DNA from: Bacteroidales bacterium
GTDB lineage: Bacteria; Bacteroidota; Bacteroidia; Bacteroidales; F082
Assembly (NCBI GenBank): GCA_015493525.1
Contig: WGCY01000021.1
Coordinates: 1 to 48,359, forward strand
Direction: 5' to 3'
Length of the DNA stretch: 48,359 bases
In this document: positions 27,361 to 36,149 of the stretch, piece by piece
How positions within the stretch are numbered: position 1 is the stretch's first letter
Layout of the letters: every line of letters begins with the position of its first letter
Notes under the pieces: model-generated
What the model was told of the DNA's origin: nothing
Database searches by the model: none
The model's input: the letters and a program-made list of their open reading frames with translations, nothing else
Position numbers and translations under genes: made by a program

Positions 27361-27462
27361 CCGCAAAAACCGCAAAGAAGACGCCAAAAACGCAATAAAT
27401 TTACCTTCAGACAATTATTTTGCGTTCTTAGCGAAGAAATTTGGCAGCCTTTGCGTGAAACA
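27361..27462. repeat. CGCAAAG-type dispersed repeat with inverted halves
   Basis: Words such as CGCAAAAACCGCAAAGAAG, ACGCCAAAAACGCAA, TTGCGTTCTTAGCGAAGAA and CCTTTGCGTGAAA are arranged as two opposed halves in the 193-bp gap between two glycosyltransferase genes. This word family is seen in intergenic DNA of many bacteria; its function is unknown to me. Confidence 0.65.
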
Positions 27463-27515
27463 AAATTTTTAGGAAGCCCGCCTTTTTTGAGCCACCCGCC
27501 AATACGGGCTGAAAA

Positions 27516-28235
27516 TCATTTTCTCAAACATCTTTTCATCACATAAAAAAGCAGCCAAAGCCTGTACCGGATTTTATAGGATAAGCTGAAATCGGAAAGA
27601 TGGTCATCGGTTTTATGAACAGAAGCTGTAAAGTTATCGTCATGCCGGCGGTAATACATCAGCCGTTCATTGAGGAACAGCACTTTTCCGGTACATTCGG
27701 CCAGCAAGCCAATCCATACATCATGCATGGATATCTTTTTTGGAAACAGAAGTGCAGCGTTTAAAATCTTTCTGTTGAAAGCCAGAGAACATCCGAGAAA
27801 AGAATTTTTCCTAAGATTCTTAAAGAAACCGGGAGAAGAACCTTTCCAGTCAAAATAAGATTCATGGATGATCTCCTCATTTTCATCTACAATAAACGCA
27901 TTGCACACCACCAAATCATACTGTTGTAGTTTTTCCACGGCTTTTTGAACTCGTCCCGGCAGCCATACATCATCCTGATCAGCAAGAAAAACATAGTCGC
28001 CCTGTGCTTTTTTTAACGCATTCTCCATGTTGAAAACGGGATTCCCGAAGTTTGCCTTTTCGAGAAGCGTTATCCTGTCATCGCCATATCCTTTTATTAT
28101 CTCAACGGTATGGTCTGTGGAGGAATCGTCCGAAACAATCAATTCATCTCCCGGGGCAAGTTGTTCGAGGATGGTCTCCAACTGACGTTTCAGATATTTT
28201 TCGCCATTACAGGCAGCCATGCAGACAGAAACCAT
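27516..28235 (-). CDS. GT2 family glycosyltransferase
   Basis: The 239-residue GT-A enzyme opens VSVCMAACNGEKYLKRQLETIL, has the nucleotide-binding SDDSSTDHT and the metal/donor motif LADQDDVW, and HDVWIGLL in its C-terminal part. The layout is close to rhamnosyltransferase-like GT2 proteins. It shares motifs with the gene 2 bp upstream (FLADQDDVW against MFCDQDDFW), so the two look like tandem paralogues with different donors or acceptors. It is cytoplasmic and acts on the lipid-linked oligosaccharide. Specificity unknown. Confidence 0.87.
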   Translation of the reverse strand: MVSVCMAACNGEKYLKRQLETILEQLAPGDELIVSDDSSTDHTVEIIKGYGDDRITLLEKANFGNPVFNMENALKKAQGDYVFLADQDDVWLPGRVQKAVEKLQQYDLVVCNAFIVDENEEIIHESYFDWKGSSPGFFKNLRKNSFLGCSLAFNRKILNAALLFPKKISMHDVWIGLLAECTGKVLFLNERLMYYRRHDDNFTASVHKTDDHLSDFSLSYKIRYRLWLLFYVMKRCLRK

Positions 28236-28237
28236 TT

Positions 28238-29068
28238 TTAAAGGAATTTTGAAAGTGTTACCTGAATTTTATACCCCAAAAACCGAACAAATGAAAGCCT
28301 GAAATCCAATTTTCGTAACATTTTAATGGCATTTCTGTTTTGTGAAATGGTTTTTGAAAAATTACTTAAGCGGCTGGCATAGTATTTTCTATCGGCCAAC
28401 GAAGCCCCAATACTGTTTTTATTGTGTAAACGGTACAAAATGGTTGGTTGTGGAAGATAGTCCATCACCCCTTTTTGGGAAACCTTTAAGGCTATCCACC
28501 AGTCGTGCATAACGGCCTGTTCGGGAAAAGGCAGTACCAATGATTTCACTTTTCTGTTTATCATCACCGTACAGCCCACCACCGGATTGTTGATGAGCAA
28601 CCGGTAAATGTTATAGACGTTGTCCGGATCTACTTTGATATACTCCCAGAAAGAGGAATGGACCTCACGTAACATTTTGTCCGCAACCGTTAAATCGGAA
28701 AAAACCAGGGCGGGAATATCCGGATAACGTTGTTCCAGCTGTTTCATTTTGGCGAACGTATTTTCAATCTTATGGGGTAGCCAAAAGTCGTCCTGATCAC
28801 AAAACATAATGGTTTCCGCAGTACTTTTTGTCAGTAGGACCTCAAAACTTTTTTTCGGGCCGAGATGTTTTTTGTTGTCCCTTACAACAAATATCCTGTC
28901 TTTGTCCTTTTCCTGCCAGCTTTTCAGTATTTCCACCGTCTTGTCGGATGAGCCATCGTCGCGGATTAGCAACCGCCAGTCAGGAAAAGTCTGGGCATAT
29001 AACGATTGCAGCAGTTCCTCCAGAAATGCAGCACCATTATAAGTGGAAAGAAGAATATCTGTTTTCAA
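28238..29068 (-). CDS. GT2 family glycosyltransferase, tandem paralogue
   Basis: The 276-residue GT-A enzyme has ILLSTYNGAAFLEELLQSLYAQTF, RDDGSSDKT, MFCDQDDFWLP and AVMHDWWIALKV. The start is a TTG, which gives MKTDILLSTYNG with a normal beta-1 strand. It lies directly upstream of the GT2 gene at 27516-28235 and 41 bp after the Wzy-like gene. Specificity unknown; the DQDD motif and the HDWW segment are common in O-antigen rhamnosyl- and galactosyltransferases. Confidence 0.87.
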   Translation of the reverse strand: MKTDILLSTYNGAAFLEELLQSLYAQTFPDWRLLIRDDGSSDKTVEILKSWQEKDKDRIFVVRDNKKHLGPKKSFEVLLTKSTAETIMFCDQDDFWLPHKIENTFAKMKQLEQRYPDIPALVFSDLTVADKMLREVHSSFWEYIKVDPDNVYNIYRLLINNPVVGCTVMINRKVKSLVLPFPEQAVMHDWWIALKVSQKGVMDYLPQPTILYRLHNKNSIGASLADRKYYASRLSNFSKTISQNRNAIKMLRKLDFRLSFVRFLGYKIQVTLSKFL

Positions 29069-29109
29069 AACGAATAAAAAATCTTACAGAAATTTTCAAA
29101 CTTAATTTT

Positions 29110-30333
29110 TCAGGCGTGAACACCTGAAACGGGTAAAAAAGTATTCGTAAAAACATAAACCAGCACCAGCATCCCAGTAGAGCTAAGTAGCAGCGGATTG
29201 GTTCCGGCAATAAACAGATAGGCAAGATAGGCAATAAAAAGATGGGTAATTTTCCCTGGTCTGATTTCCGTAAACAACGGGGCCATAAGTATCCCGAAAA
29301 AAATCACTGAAATCGGAATCCCCCATATTCTAATAAGCTCAATGTAAGTAAGTTCGGAGACATCGACAAAGCGGTGCAGCCCGGAAGCATAAAAAGTACC
29401 GCCGATACCCTGTCCAAATAACAGGCTTAACAGGTGATGGTCAAAATAGTTGGCATAAGAAGAGAGATAGCCGAACTTGATGGCGTTGGAGGCTTCCTGT
29501 TTGCTGAACAACAATCCGGCAACCGAAGGCAGCATAAACAAAGCTACAAGTACTGCAAGTGCAAGTGCCCAGACAAACCATATTTTGGATTTCTTAAACA
29601 GGAAATAGCCAAAATAGAAAGCTACAATTAAAACCAACGATACAAGGTTTGCCCGCGTACCGGAAAAATAGAGGGTGAGTGCCGTCAGTACCAGGAGCAG
29701 TATATTTACAAAAAGTGCCTTTCTTCGCTTTTCAATCAGAATCCTGTAAAGGTACCAGGACAGCGGGAAAACCAAAAGCGGAGAGGTTTTATAAAAAATC
29801 ATGAGCAGTGTGGTTTTCCCGTAATCACGCAAAGCGTAAACTACCACCTGTTTGTCCATGACAAAATATTTGTACATCTCACCAAACATCCTTGTATTGA
29901 AAATTAAAATAAGATAAAGGCCCAGGGTTATCAAAACAATGACCAGCGACGAATAATTAAACATCTTTGTCAGGGCCATCTTTTCACTTAGGGTAATGAG
30001 CAGAATGGCAAAAAAGAAAAATGAGTTAAAATACACCGGCCTGCCCACAGGTATATTATGCAACATACTATTTATCAGGCCTGCCGACAATTCGTAAAAA
30101 GGCATGAAAAAGGCAATGAAAAGCAGAATGAGCCACTGTTTTTTTGTAAGGATAAGTTTTTTAGCATAATTTCCAAACAGCCAAATCATGAAAACCAATC
30201 CGAATAAAACATATTTTACATGAAAAATAAGGTTGGTTGGATCAGCCATGACATCCACAAACAGCAATATCATGGAAATATTCAGGAATACCGGATATTT
30301 CTCTTTAAACCAATGAAAAATATTGTCTGTCAT
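29110..30333 (-). CDS. O-antigen polymerase/ligase-like membrane protein (Wzy/WaaL family)
   Basis: The 407-residue polytopic protein has roughly ten to twelve transmembrane segments and a larger extracytoplasmic loop before the last helices (LLSLLFGQGIGGTFYASGLHRFVDVSELTYIELIRIWGI), with conserved Gly and Glu positions seen in Wzy/WaaL proteins. It is predicted to join repeat units on the periplasmic side or ligate them to an acceptor. Its position between glycosyltransferase genes fits Wzy. Confidence 0.75.
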   Translation of the reverse strand: MTDNIFHWFKEKYPVFLNISMILLFVDVMADPTNLIFHVKYVLFGLVFMIWLFGNYAKKLILTKKQWLILLFIAFFMPFYELSAGLINSMLHNIPVGRPVYFNSFFFFAILLITLSEKMALTKMFNYSSLVIVLITLGLYLILIFNTRMFGEMYKYFVMDKQVVVYALRDYGKTTLLMIFYKTSPLLVFPLSWYLYRILIEKRRKALFVNILLLVLTALTLYFSGTRANLVSLVLIVAFYFGYFLFKKSKIWFVWALALAVLVALFMLPSVAGLLFSKQEASNAIKFGYLSSYANYFDHHLLSLLFGQGIGGTFYASGLHRFVDVSELTYIELIRIWGIPISVIFFGILMAPLFTEIRPGKITHLFIAYLAYLFIAGTNPLLLSSTGMLVLVYVFTNTFLPVSGVHA

Positions 30334-30437
30334 TTATCGGAAAGAATGGAAATGTTAATGGGCAGATGTTTGAACCGGACTGCGTATTTAGACAGGGTAT
30401 CTTCAAGCGTGGACGATTGAAGCGGAAAAGTTTTGTA

Positions 30438-31247
30438 TTAACGTAGCTTGCTATATAAAGCACGCAAAGGTTTTAGCAATTTCCGGCCCAACTTGTATTC
30501 ACGTGAATTAACCAACAAATCATATTCAAAGGAATTTAACGGATCAAAAAAATGCTTTGCGTAAAGCGTTTTATGGTTTTCATAAATTTGTTTTCTCAGC
30601 TGTTTCATTTGCGTATGGGAAAGTGAGAAATTCCGGGACTCTTTTTTAATCCGGTAACGAACTGCTACCACATCCAGTTTATGGACATCGCCACCGCCTT
30701 CCAGCATTGAAAGCCAAAAGTCCCAATCCTCAAAGCCAGCCCGCATGTTTACATTGAAGCCATCTGTCTCAAGGAAATCCGATTTTCTAAATAATGAAGT
30801 AACCGCCATTGTATTTTGTCCCAACAACATTTCCATAGAATACTCCGGTAGTTTTTTAATCCCCGTTCTTATTCCAAACATTTCAATATCCCCACACACT
30901 ACCTTTACTTCCTGATGATATGTCAATACTTTTACAGCCTGATCCAGAAACCCTATTCCCAGCAGGTCATCGGCATCAAGTGGTAAAATAAATGCCCCGT
31001 CAGCTTTGGCAATGGCAAAATTTCTCGCTGCCGAAACACCTTCAGGCTTTTTAAAAAATACACGAACTTCAGGCTGGTTAATTTGTTTTAAGGCCTGGCG
31101 TGTTTCCGCATCTTCCGAGCCATCATCTACCACAATGATCTCATAATTCCGGTATTTCTGCCTGAAAACACTTTGTAAAGCATTGTGCAAATACTTTCCA
31201 TCATTGTGCACAGGAATGATTACGGATACTTTTGGTAAAGAAGTCAT
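30438..31247 (-). CDS. GT2 family glycosyltransferase
   Basis: The 269-residue protein has a GT-A fold: VSVIIPVHNDGKYLHNALQSVF, VVDDGSEDAETR, ILPLDADDLLG (DxD) and AGFEDWDFWLSML with an ED acid motif. It is one of five GT2/GT4 enzymes in the locus. Donor and acceptor cannot be assigned. A gap of 104 bp separates it from the Wzy-like gene; the Wzi-like gene starts 46 bp away on the other side. Confidence 0.87.
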   Translation of the reverse strand: MTSLPKVSVIIPVHNDGKYLHNALQSVFRQKYRNYEIIVVDDGSEDAETRQALKQINQPEVRVFFKKPEGVSAARNFAIAKADGAFILPLDADDLLGIGFLDQAVKVLTYHQEVKVVCGDIEMFGIRTGIKKLPEYSMEMLLGQNTMAVTSLFRKSDFLETDGFNVNMRAGFEDWDFWLSMLEGGGDVHKLDVVAVRYRIKKESRNFSLSHTQMKQLRKQIYENHKTLYAKHFFDPLNSFEYDLLVNSREYKLGRKLLKPLRALYSKLR

Positions 31248-31293
31248 ATTGGCCCTTTTGTTTACAAAAATTAGTCCCTTTTCTGAGAAAGGT

Positions 31294-32997
31294 TTAGAAC
31301 CTGTAGGTTATTCCCACTTTAAAATGGACATTCGTTATGTCTTTCCCTTCTCCGCCCCAATAATCAGGATCAGGGGGCGGAGTATATTGCCACTGGTAAT
31401 TTAGCGACCGTGTAAATTCCAATTCCCCGTTTAGCAAAAGCTGTTTTCTAAACGACCACTGTCCCAGCAAGGCCACATTAAAATCGGCCCAGTTACTGCG
31501 GATATCTTTAATATAAGAAAAGAAGAAGTCGTTGTTTTGGGCGGTTCGTTCCAGCCTGAGGCCAATCATTTTCAACGATTTTATCCAGCTCACTTCCAGT
31601 GTCTGCATATTACTTCCCGGGCCAATACCAGCCCCGAGAAGTTGTCCTTCATGGGTATATCCGGCCCTCACCGCACTGTTCAGATACCAGCTGGTACCAT
31701 TTCTGTTTCTCGTAGTAGGGTTCATGGCCAGTTGTGTGAATTCCATAAGCACCTGAATACTTTCTCCCCGACGGACTTTTAAAGGGATTAACTTCCGGAA
31801 CCCAAATACAAAAGCACCGGAGTGGGCGAGTTCTACTTTAAAGTCTCTGTTGTCCCAGAAATAATCGGACCTGCCGTATTCGAAATAGACTTCGGCATGG
31901 CCTTTTACCCAGAGCCAGCGGGCAAAAAACGACCAGAGTTGCGAACGTTTATTGGCCAGTTCACTGTCTCCTCCGGCTTTTTCCAACCCCAAAGGCATAA
32001 AAACGGGAAAATAATCTTTCAGGGCAACCCCCATATCTTTATGATATTGCTGCACTGTACGGGCAAAACCAAGAAATAAACCCGGTACCCATTTGGGATG
32101 CCACGTAACCAACAGGCCATTAAGATATCGCCAATCGTCAGGTTTTGGAGAATAGAGAAGTTTCCCTTCATAAGTTTTATCCGTTCCGGGCGGCAAATAA
32201 CCGGATGGCTCTAATCGCCCTGCAATAAATTGCCATTCAAAAGTGCCGAGAAAAGTTTTTACCGGACGGACTGAATTAAAAGTCAAATGTTTAAAGCCCG
32301 CCGCATTATTAGTCATAATCAGCGCATTGCGTGTACCCGGGCCCCACCACAGGTTTTCGTTGGAAAGTCCGAAGGAAAACGCTCCAAAGGTAAACCGAAT
32401 ACTGCTCTGCCCCCAGGTTATCTTTTGGTACGATCCGGTTCCAAAACGTTCGGGCATGTCAATCAGATTCAATGTCCAGTAATACTGTGCCCAACGAATA
32501 TCAGGATAGTTAACAGGGAAACCATCGTAGGGTTTATTTTGTGCATAAACTACTTCGGGCCACAGCTGAATACTCAGGAACTTGTATTTGGCATAAATAC
32601 CGGCACTAAAAACCGTTTCATAGCCCCGGGACGGAACCATAGCCCCATCATTTAATCCTTGTGGATGAAGTGAATTGTATTGTTGCTGCCAGGTTACCGG
32701 AAGAAGCTGTACAATCCCTTTTCCTTTACCAAAATGAACGGTTCCGTTAAATTTTGTCAGTCTTTTTTCCAGGCTGCTGTCGGGATAAAAGCTGTTTTGC
32801 ACAGAAAAAGAGGCTTTGGGAAATAACGGGAAAACAGTGAAACTCACATTACGGTCTATTTTACCGAGAAGTTGTGACTGTCGGTATGCTTCAGCCAACA
32901 CGGGCATTCCCGTAGGGAGAGTCTGTGCTACGGTAAACAAAGGCAGCGAAAAAGGGAAAATTAGAAAGAATTTAAAAAGACGGAAGATTTTTTTCAT
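31294..32997 (-). CDS. Capsule assembly Wzi-family outer-membrane protein (tandem copy A)
   Basis: The 567-residue protein has a signal peptide (FFLIFPFSLPLFTVAQ), a beta-barrel style, and the Wzi-family signature GLSNENLWWGPGTRNALIMTNNAAGFKHL. It ends in an aromatic residue (VGITYRF), fitting BAM-dependent barrels. Wzi holds or organises capsule polysaccharide at the outer surface. The gene immediately upstream encodes a clear paralogue with the same signature. The pair probably arose by duplication. Confidence 0.88.
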   Translation of the reverse strand: MKKIFRLFKFFLIFPFSLPLFTVAQTLPTGMPVLAEAYRQSQLLGKIDRNVSFTVFPLFPKASFSVQNSFYPDSSLEKRLTKFNGTVHFGKGKGIVQLLPVTWQQQYNSLHPQGLNDGAMVPSRGYETVFSAGIYAKYKFLSIQLWPEVVYAQNKPYDGFPVNYPDIRWAQYYWTLNLIDMPERFGTGSYQKITWGQSSIRFTFGAFSFGLSNENLWWGPGTRNALIMTNNAAGFKHLTFNSVRPVKTFLGTFEWQFIAGRLEPSGYLPPGTDKTYEGKLLYSPKPDDWRYLNGLLVTWHPKWVPGLFLGFARTVQQYHKDMGVALKDYFPVFMPLGLEKAGGDSELANKRSQLWSFFARWLWVKGHAEVYFEYGRSDYFWDNRDFKVELAHSGAFVFGFRKLIPLKVRRGESIQVLMEFTQLAMNPTTRNRNGTSWYLNSAVRAGYTHEGQLLGAGIGPGSNMQTLEVSWIKSLKMIGLRLERTAQNNDFFFSYIKDIRSNWADFNVALLGQWSFRKQLLLNGELEFTRSLNYQWQYTPPPDPDYWGGEGKDITNVHFKVGITYRF

Positions 32998-33065
32998 TTT
33001 CCGGTAGGTTAGAAATATGTTTTATACAAAGTTATCATTCGAAATAATTTTAAGTGTTGGGTTTG

Positions 33066-33096
33066 CCTGCGCTGCCCCTCGGTCCCCTAAAGGGGA
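33066..33096 (-). repeat. Solo hairpin + G-rich element (REP-like)
   Basis: A perfect 6-bp stem (TCCCCT / AGGGGA, loop AA, 33083-33096) is followed on the minus strand by CCGAGGGGCAGC. This layout, hairpin then a G-rich tail, is the one seen at both ends of the DUF559 units elsewhere in the window. It stands alone in the 150-bp gap between the two Wzi genes. Confidence 0.5.
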
Positions 33097-33147
33097 TGAT
33101 CCTCCCAAAAGTTCAGAATAACAAAAATAAATAACCAGGTAGTCTGA

Positions 33148-34821
33148 TTAAAACCGGTATACAAACCCCAACCTCGCATGAAAATTATAGGTATCTTTTG
33201 TTGGGTTCCAGTATGTAGGCGGCGAATTTAAAACCGGTTCCGGGCGGTATCGCCATTCATAGTTAATCTCGTGAATATATTGGGCCTGAAAATTCAACAG
33301 AAAGTGATTAAATTCCCAGTTGGCATTAAGGCCAAACTTAAGGTCTACCCAATTGCGGCGGATATCTTTAATATCAGTAATAACATAATTGTTGTTATGG
33401 ACAAAACGTTCAAAGTCCAGCCCAAATGATTTCAGGCCTTTTACCCAGCTGATTTTTAACCATTGCGAATTGCTTCCGGGGCCAATCCCCGCGCCAAGCA
33501 CCTGGCCATCATGGGTATAACCATGTCTTATCTGGCTGTGTGCATACCAATTGCCCACACCTACATCTTTATTCCCCCGGTCTCTGTTGTTGGTGGTAGC
33601 ATTAGATGCTACATTGGTAATTTCAACATTCAACTGAATAAATTCCCCTTTTCGCTGTTTCAATGCAAACAGTTTGTTCATGCCCACAACATAAGCTGCC
33701 GAGTGGGCCGGCTCAAGAAAGAAATCACGCAGGTTCCAGGAGTGGTCTTCCCGGCCAAATTCAACGTAAACCTCCCCATGTGCCTTTACCCATGCCCAGC
33801 GCATAAACAGCGAAAGAAGCTGGTCTCTCCGTTTGGCATCGGTAGCAGTATTACCTGTCTTGTCTTTTTGAAAAGGGGACAACACCGGCAGATAATCATT
33901 GAAACTGTGCCCCATATCTTTCCGGTAAACCTGATAAGCACGCGTCAGCCCGAGAAACAGGCCCGGCACCCATTTGGGATGATAGGTCGCCACAATGGCA
34001 TTAAGATAACGCCAGTCGGGAGGCAAACCGGGAGTATAACCCGAACCGTCAAGTTTTCCTGCAATGAGTTGAAATTCAAAAGCACCAATGGCCGTTTTGA
34101 TAGGCCGCACCGTATTCAGGGTCAGATGTTTAAATCCCGGTGCGTTGTTGGTCATTATCAGTGCATTGTGAATACCCGGCCCCCACCAGAGGTTTTCGTT
34201 GGAGAGTCCGACAGAAACAGGGCCAAAAGTTAAACGAATGCTGCTTTGTCCCCAGAAAAACTGCGTAAAATCCGAATCCCCAAAACGTTCGGGCAGATCT
34301 ATATTATTGGGAGGCGATGGCTTATGATAAATGTCTTCAAAGGTTTCAAAGGATTTATTTTCCACATAAAGCATCTCCGGTTGAAGTTGTATGCCCAGCG
34401 GGCCGTACCTGAAATAAACCCCGGCGCTGACAATCGTCTGATAGCCTTTGGCAGGGACCATAATGCCGTCATTATATCCTGCCGGATGAAAGCTGTTGAA
34501 CTGGTTTTCCCAAATTACCGGCAATAGTTGCAGCTTACCTCTTTTGTGTCCAAAAGATAAGATACCATTAAATGTTGCTTTCCGGGCTTTTGCCAATGTA
34601 CTGTCCGGGTCAAAAACGTCATAAACATTAAACGCATTTTCCGGAAACAGCGGCTGTACTGTAAAACTGACAGCGGCATCTTCTTTCCCCAGCAGTTGCA
34701 TCCTTCGATAAGTACCTTCCAGCACCGGCATGCCCACAGGAATAGTTTGGGCTACGGTGAGTAAGGGCAGCAAAAGAGGAATAATCAGAAAAAAATTAAT
34801 CAGGCGGAATAATTTCATCAT
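33148..34821 (-). CDS. Capsule assembly Wzi-family outer-membrane protein (tandem copy B)
   Basis: The 557-residue protein has a signal peptide (FFLIIPLLLPLLTVAQ) and the Wzi signature GLSNENLWWGPGIHNALIMTNNAPGFKHL, and ends LGFVYRF. N-terminal region and spacing are closely similar to copy A (TIPVGMPVLEGTYRRMQLLGK against TLPTGMPVLAEAYRQSQLLGK), so these are tandem paralogues. Two start codons occur side by side (Met-Met); the first is used here. Predicted in the outer membrane, binding or gating exported polysaccharide. Confidence 0.88.
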   Translation of the reverse strand: MMKLFRLINFFLIIPLLLPLLTVAQTIPVGMPVLEGTYRRMQLLGKEDAAVSFTVQPLFPENAFNVYDVFDPDSTLAKARKATFNGILSFGHKRGKLQLLPVIWENQFNSFHPAGYNDGIMVPAKGYQTIVSAGVYFRYGPLGIQLQPEMLYVENKSFETFEDIYHKPSPPNNIDLPERFGDSDFTQFFWGQSSIRLTFGPVSVGLSNENLWWGPGIHNALIMTNNAPGFKHLTLNTVRPIKTAIGAFEFQLIAGKLDGSGYTPGLPPDWRYLNAIVATYHPKWVPGLFLGLTRAYQVYRKDMGHSFNDYLPVLSPFQKDKTGNTATDAKRRDQLLSLFMRWAWVKAHGEVYVEFGREDHSWNLRDFFLEPAHSAAYVVGMNKLFALKQRKGEFIQLNVEITNVASNATTNNRDRGNKDVGVGNWYAHSQIRHGYTHDGQVLGAGIGPGSNSQWLKISWVKGLKSFGLDFERFVHNNNYVITDIKDIRRNWVDLKFGLNANWEFNHFLLNFQAQYIHEINYEWRYRPEPVLNSPPTYWNPTKDTYNFHARLGFVYRF

Positions 34822-34859
34822 CTTTGGAGATTATAATATATTTTAAACGGGATTGCTTC

Positions 34860-34976
34860 GCACTTACGCATATGACCAGCCCACCAGGCCCGCAATGACG
34901 GGAATAGACATATATGCAGGGGGCAGGCTTCATCCTTTTTTAGGAGAAAAGAGGACGAGGAGGCCTGTACAAAAAA
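34860..34976. repeat. Intergenic repeat fragments upstream of the Wzi copy B gene
   Basis: The gap holds CCCGCAATGACGGG (a 4-bp stem around CAATGA, similar to widespread CATTGCGGG words in bacterial intergenic DNA) and a longer inverted pair CCTTTTTT ... AAAAAAGG (34934-34978). No gene or promoter was recognised. Confidence 0.35.
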
Positions 34977-34981
34977 GGCAC

Positions 34982-35881
34982 TTATGCTTTCCGGGTTATT
35001 TTCAAGGCTTTTCTTAACTTATAGGCTCTCGTACCAAACAACCGGTGGAGAATCAATGAAAAAATTTGCATCCCTTTTGCCGTGCCTGCTGCAAAACGGC
35101 CTCTGTTTTTCCTGAAATAGTAATACTTACTTTTTTCCCAAAAAGCCCATTTTTCATAGTTAAGTTCCCCATCTTTTAACATGGAAGGACCTTCAAGGTG
35201 AATGATTTTTACATCCGGTAAAATATAAGAATCATACCCCATTCTGCTCAACCGGTAAAACAGATCTGTTTCTTCGTAATAGAGAAAAAACCGTTCATCA
35301 AATCCCCCTACCCTTTGAAAAGCTGCTTTCCGGATAAAAATATCAGCACCCGTAATATACGGTACACAAAAAGGTCGGGTTTCTTTCTTGCATGTCTTTC
35401 CCAAACACAGGTATTTATCATAATATTGCGGGTAAAAGCGGCGAAACCCTATATCGCTCCATTCCTGCAAAAGGGAAGGGAAATTCCCGTAAGAGGTAGT
35501 TAACTCACCGTTTTCTTTGATCAGGTTTCCTCCGCAACTCACCACTTCCAGGGAAGCTTTTTCCAGAAAATCATAAAAGCGGATAACCGCATTATTTGTC
35601 AGGATGGCATCTGGATTGAGAAAGAACAGATATTTTCCGGCAGCCTGTTGCACACCGATGTTATTGGCCGCACCAAAGCCTTTGTTTTCCGTATTTTCTA
35701 TGCACTTTACCCGGGGATATTTTTCTTTAATAAAACGGACCGATTCGGGTGCAGAGGCATTGTCCACCACTATTATCTCACAGGTGGGTTCCGAAACAAA
35801 TTTGTCAATGGAATCAATACAGCGGCCAAGGGTTTGCTGGCTGTTGTAATTGACAATGATGATGGAGACTTGGGGATTCAA
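34982..35881 (-). CDS. GT2 family glycosyltransferase, rhamnosyltransferase-like (WbbL type)
   Basis: The 299-residue protein shows VSIIIVNYNSQQTLGRCIDSI, VVDNASAP, the N-K-GFGAANNIG segment, FLNPDAIL (DxD-like), and GGFDERFFLYYEETDLFYRLSRMGY, a pattern strongly typical of dTDP-rhamnosyltransferases related to WbbL. The start codon is TTG, giving MNPQVSIIIVNYN. No rml genes are in the window, so the donor is not proven. Upstream lies a repeat-rich gap with two REP-like elements and a DUF559 gene. Confidence 0.87.
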   Translation of the reverse strand: MNPQVSIIIVNYNSQQTLGRCIDSIDKFVSEPTCEIIVVDNASAPESVRFIKEKYPRVKCIENTENKGFGAANNIGVQQAAGKYLFFLNPDAILTNNAVIRFYDFLEKASLEVVSCGGNLIKENGELTTSYGNFPSLLQEWSDIGFRRFYPQYYDKYLCLGKTCKKETRPFCVPYITGADIFIRKAAFQRVGGFDERFFLYYEETDLFYRLSRMGYDSYILPDVKIIHLEGPSMLKDGELNYEKWAFWEKSKYYYFRKNRGRFAAGTAKGMQIFSLILHRLFGTRAYKLRKALKITRKA

Positions 35882-35943
35882 AAAAATATTGTTACGTCAG
35901 TTGTGTAATACAAAAAGTTTAGCTGGTCTGTTAGCGGGGAAAT

Positions 35944-36027
35944 TTCCTCCCCCTGCACCTTCACGCCAGAGGCGGACAGGCAGCCAGAGGGGGATAAGGT
36001 TCCACCCCCTACCCCCGCCAGCGGGGG
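35944..36027 (-). repeat. Two REP-like hairpin + G-rich elements
   Basis: Read on the minus strand, a perfect 7-bp stem (CCCCCGC / GCGGGGG, 36012-36027) is followed by TAGGGGGTGGAA. Next comes a second unit with a small stem (CGCC / GGCG, 35964-35974) followed by a tail ending GTGCAGGGGGAGG. The stem plus (G)TAGGGG(G)TGG tail is the same design as the ends of the DUF559 element at 43131-43594. Confidence 0.6.
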
Positions 36028-36092
36028 ACATTCTTACTCGCCAATTATTTACGCAAAAGAAAAACTTATGCCCCAAAGGGACATTCATATCC

Positions 36093-36120
36093 TCTCGCCT
36101 TAGGCGAGACGGGGGGTGCG
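36093..36120 (+). repeat. REP-like element at the 3' side of the DUF559 gene
   Basis: A 7-bp stem (TCTCGCC / GGCGAGA, 36093-36109) is followed by CGGGGGGTGCG. Its orientation is opposite to the element at 36586-36618 on the other side of the gene, so the gene lies between inverted copies. Confidence 0.5.
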
Positions 36121-36149
36121 ATAGCCTCACGGGAAGGAAGGGATGGAAT

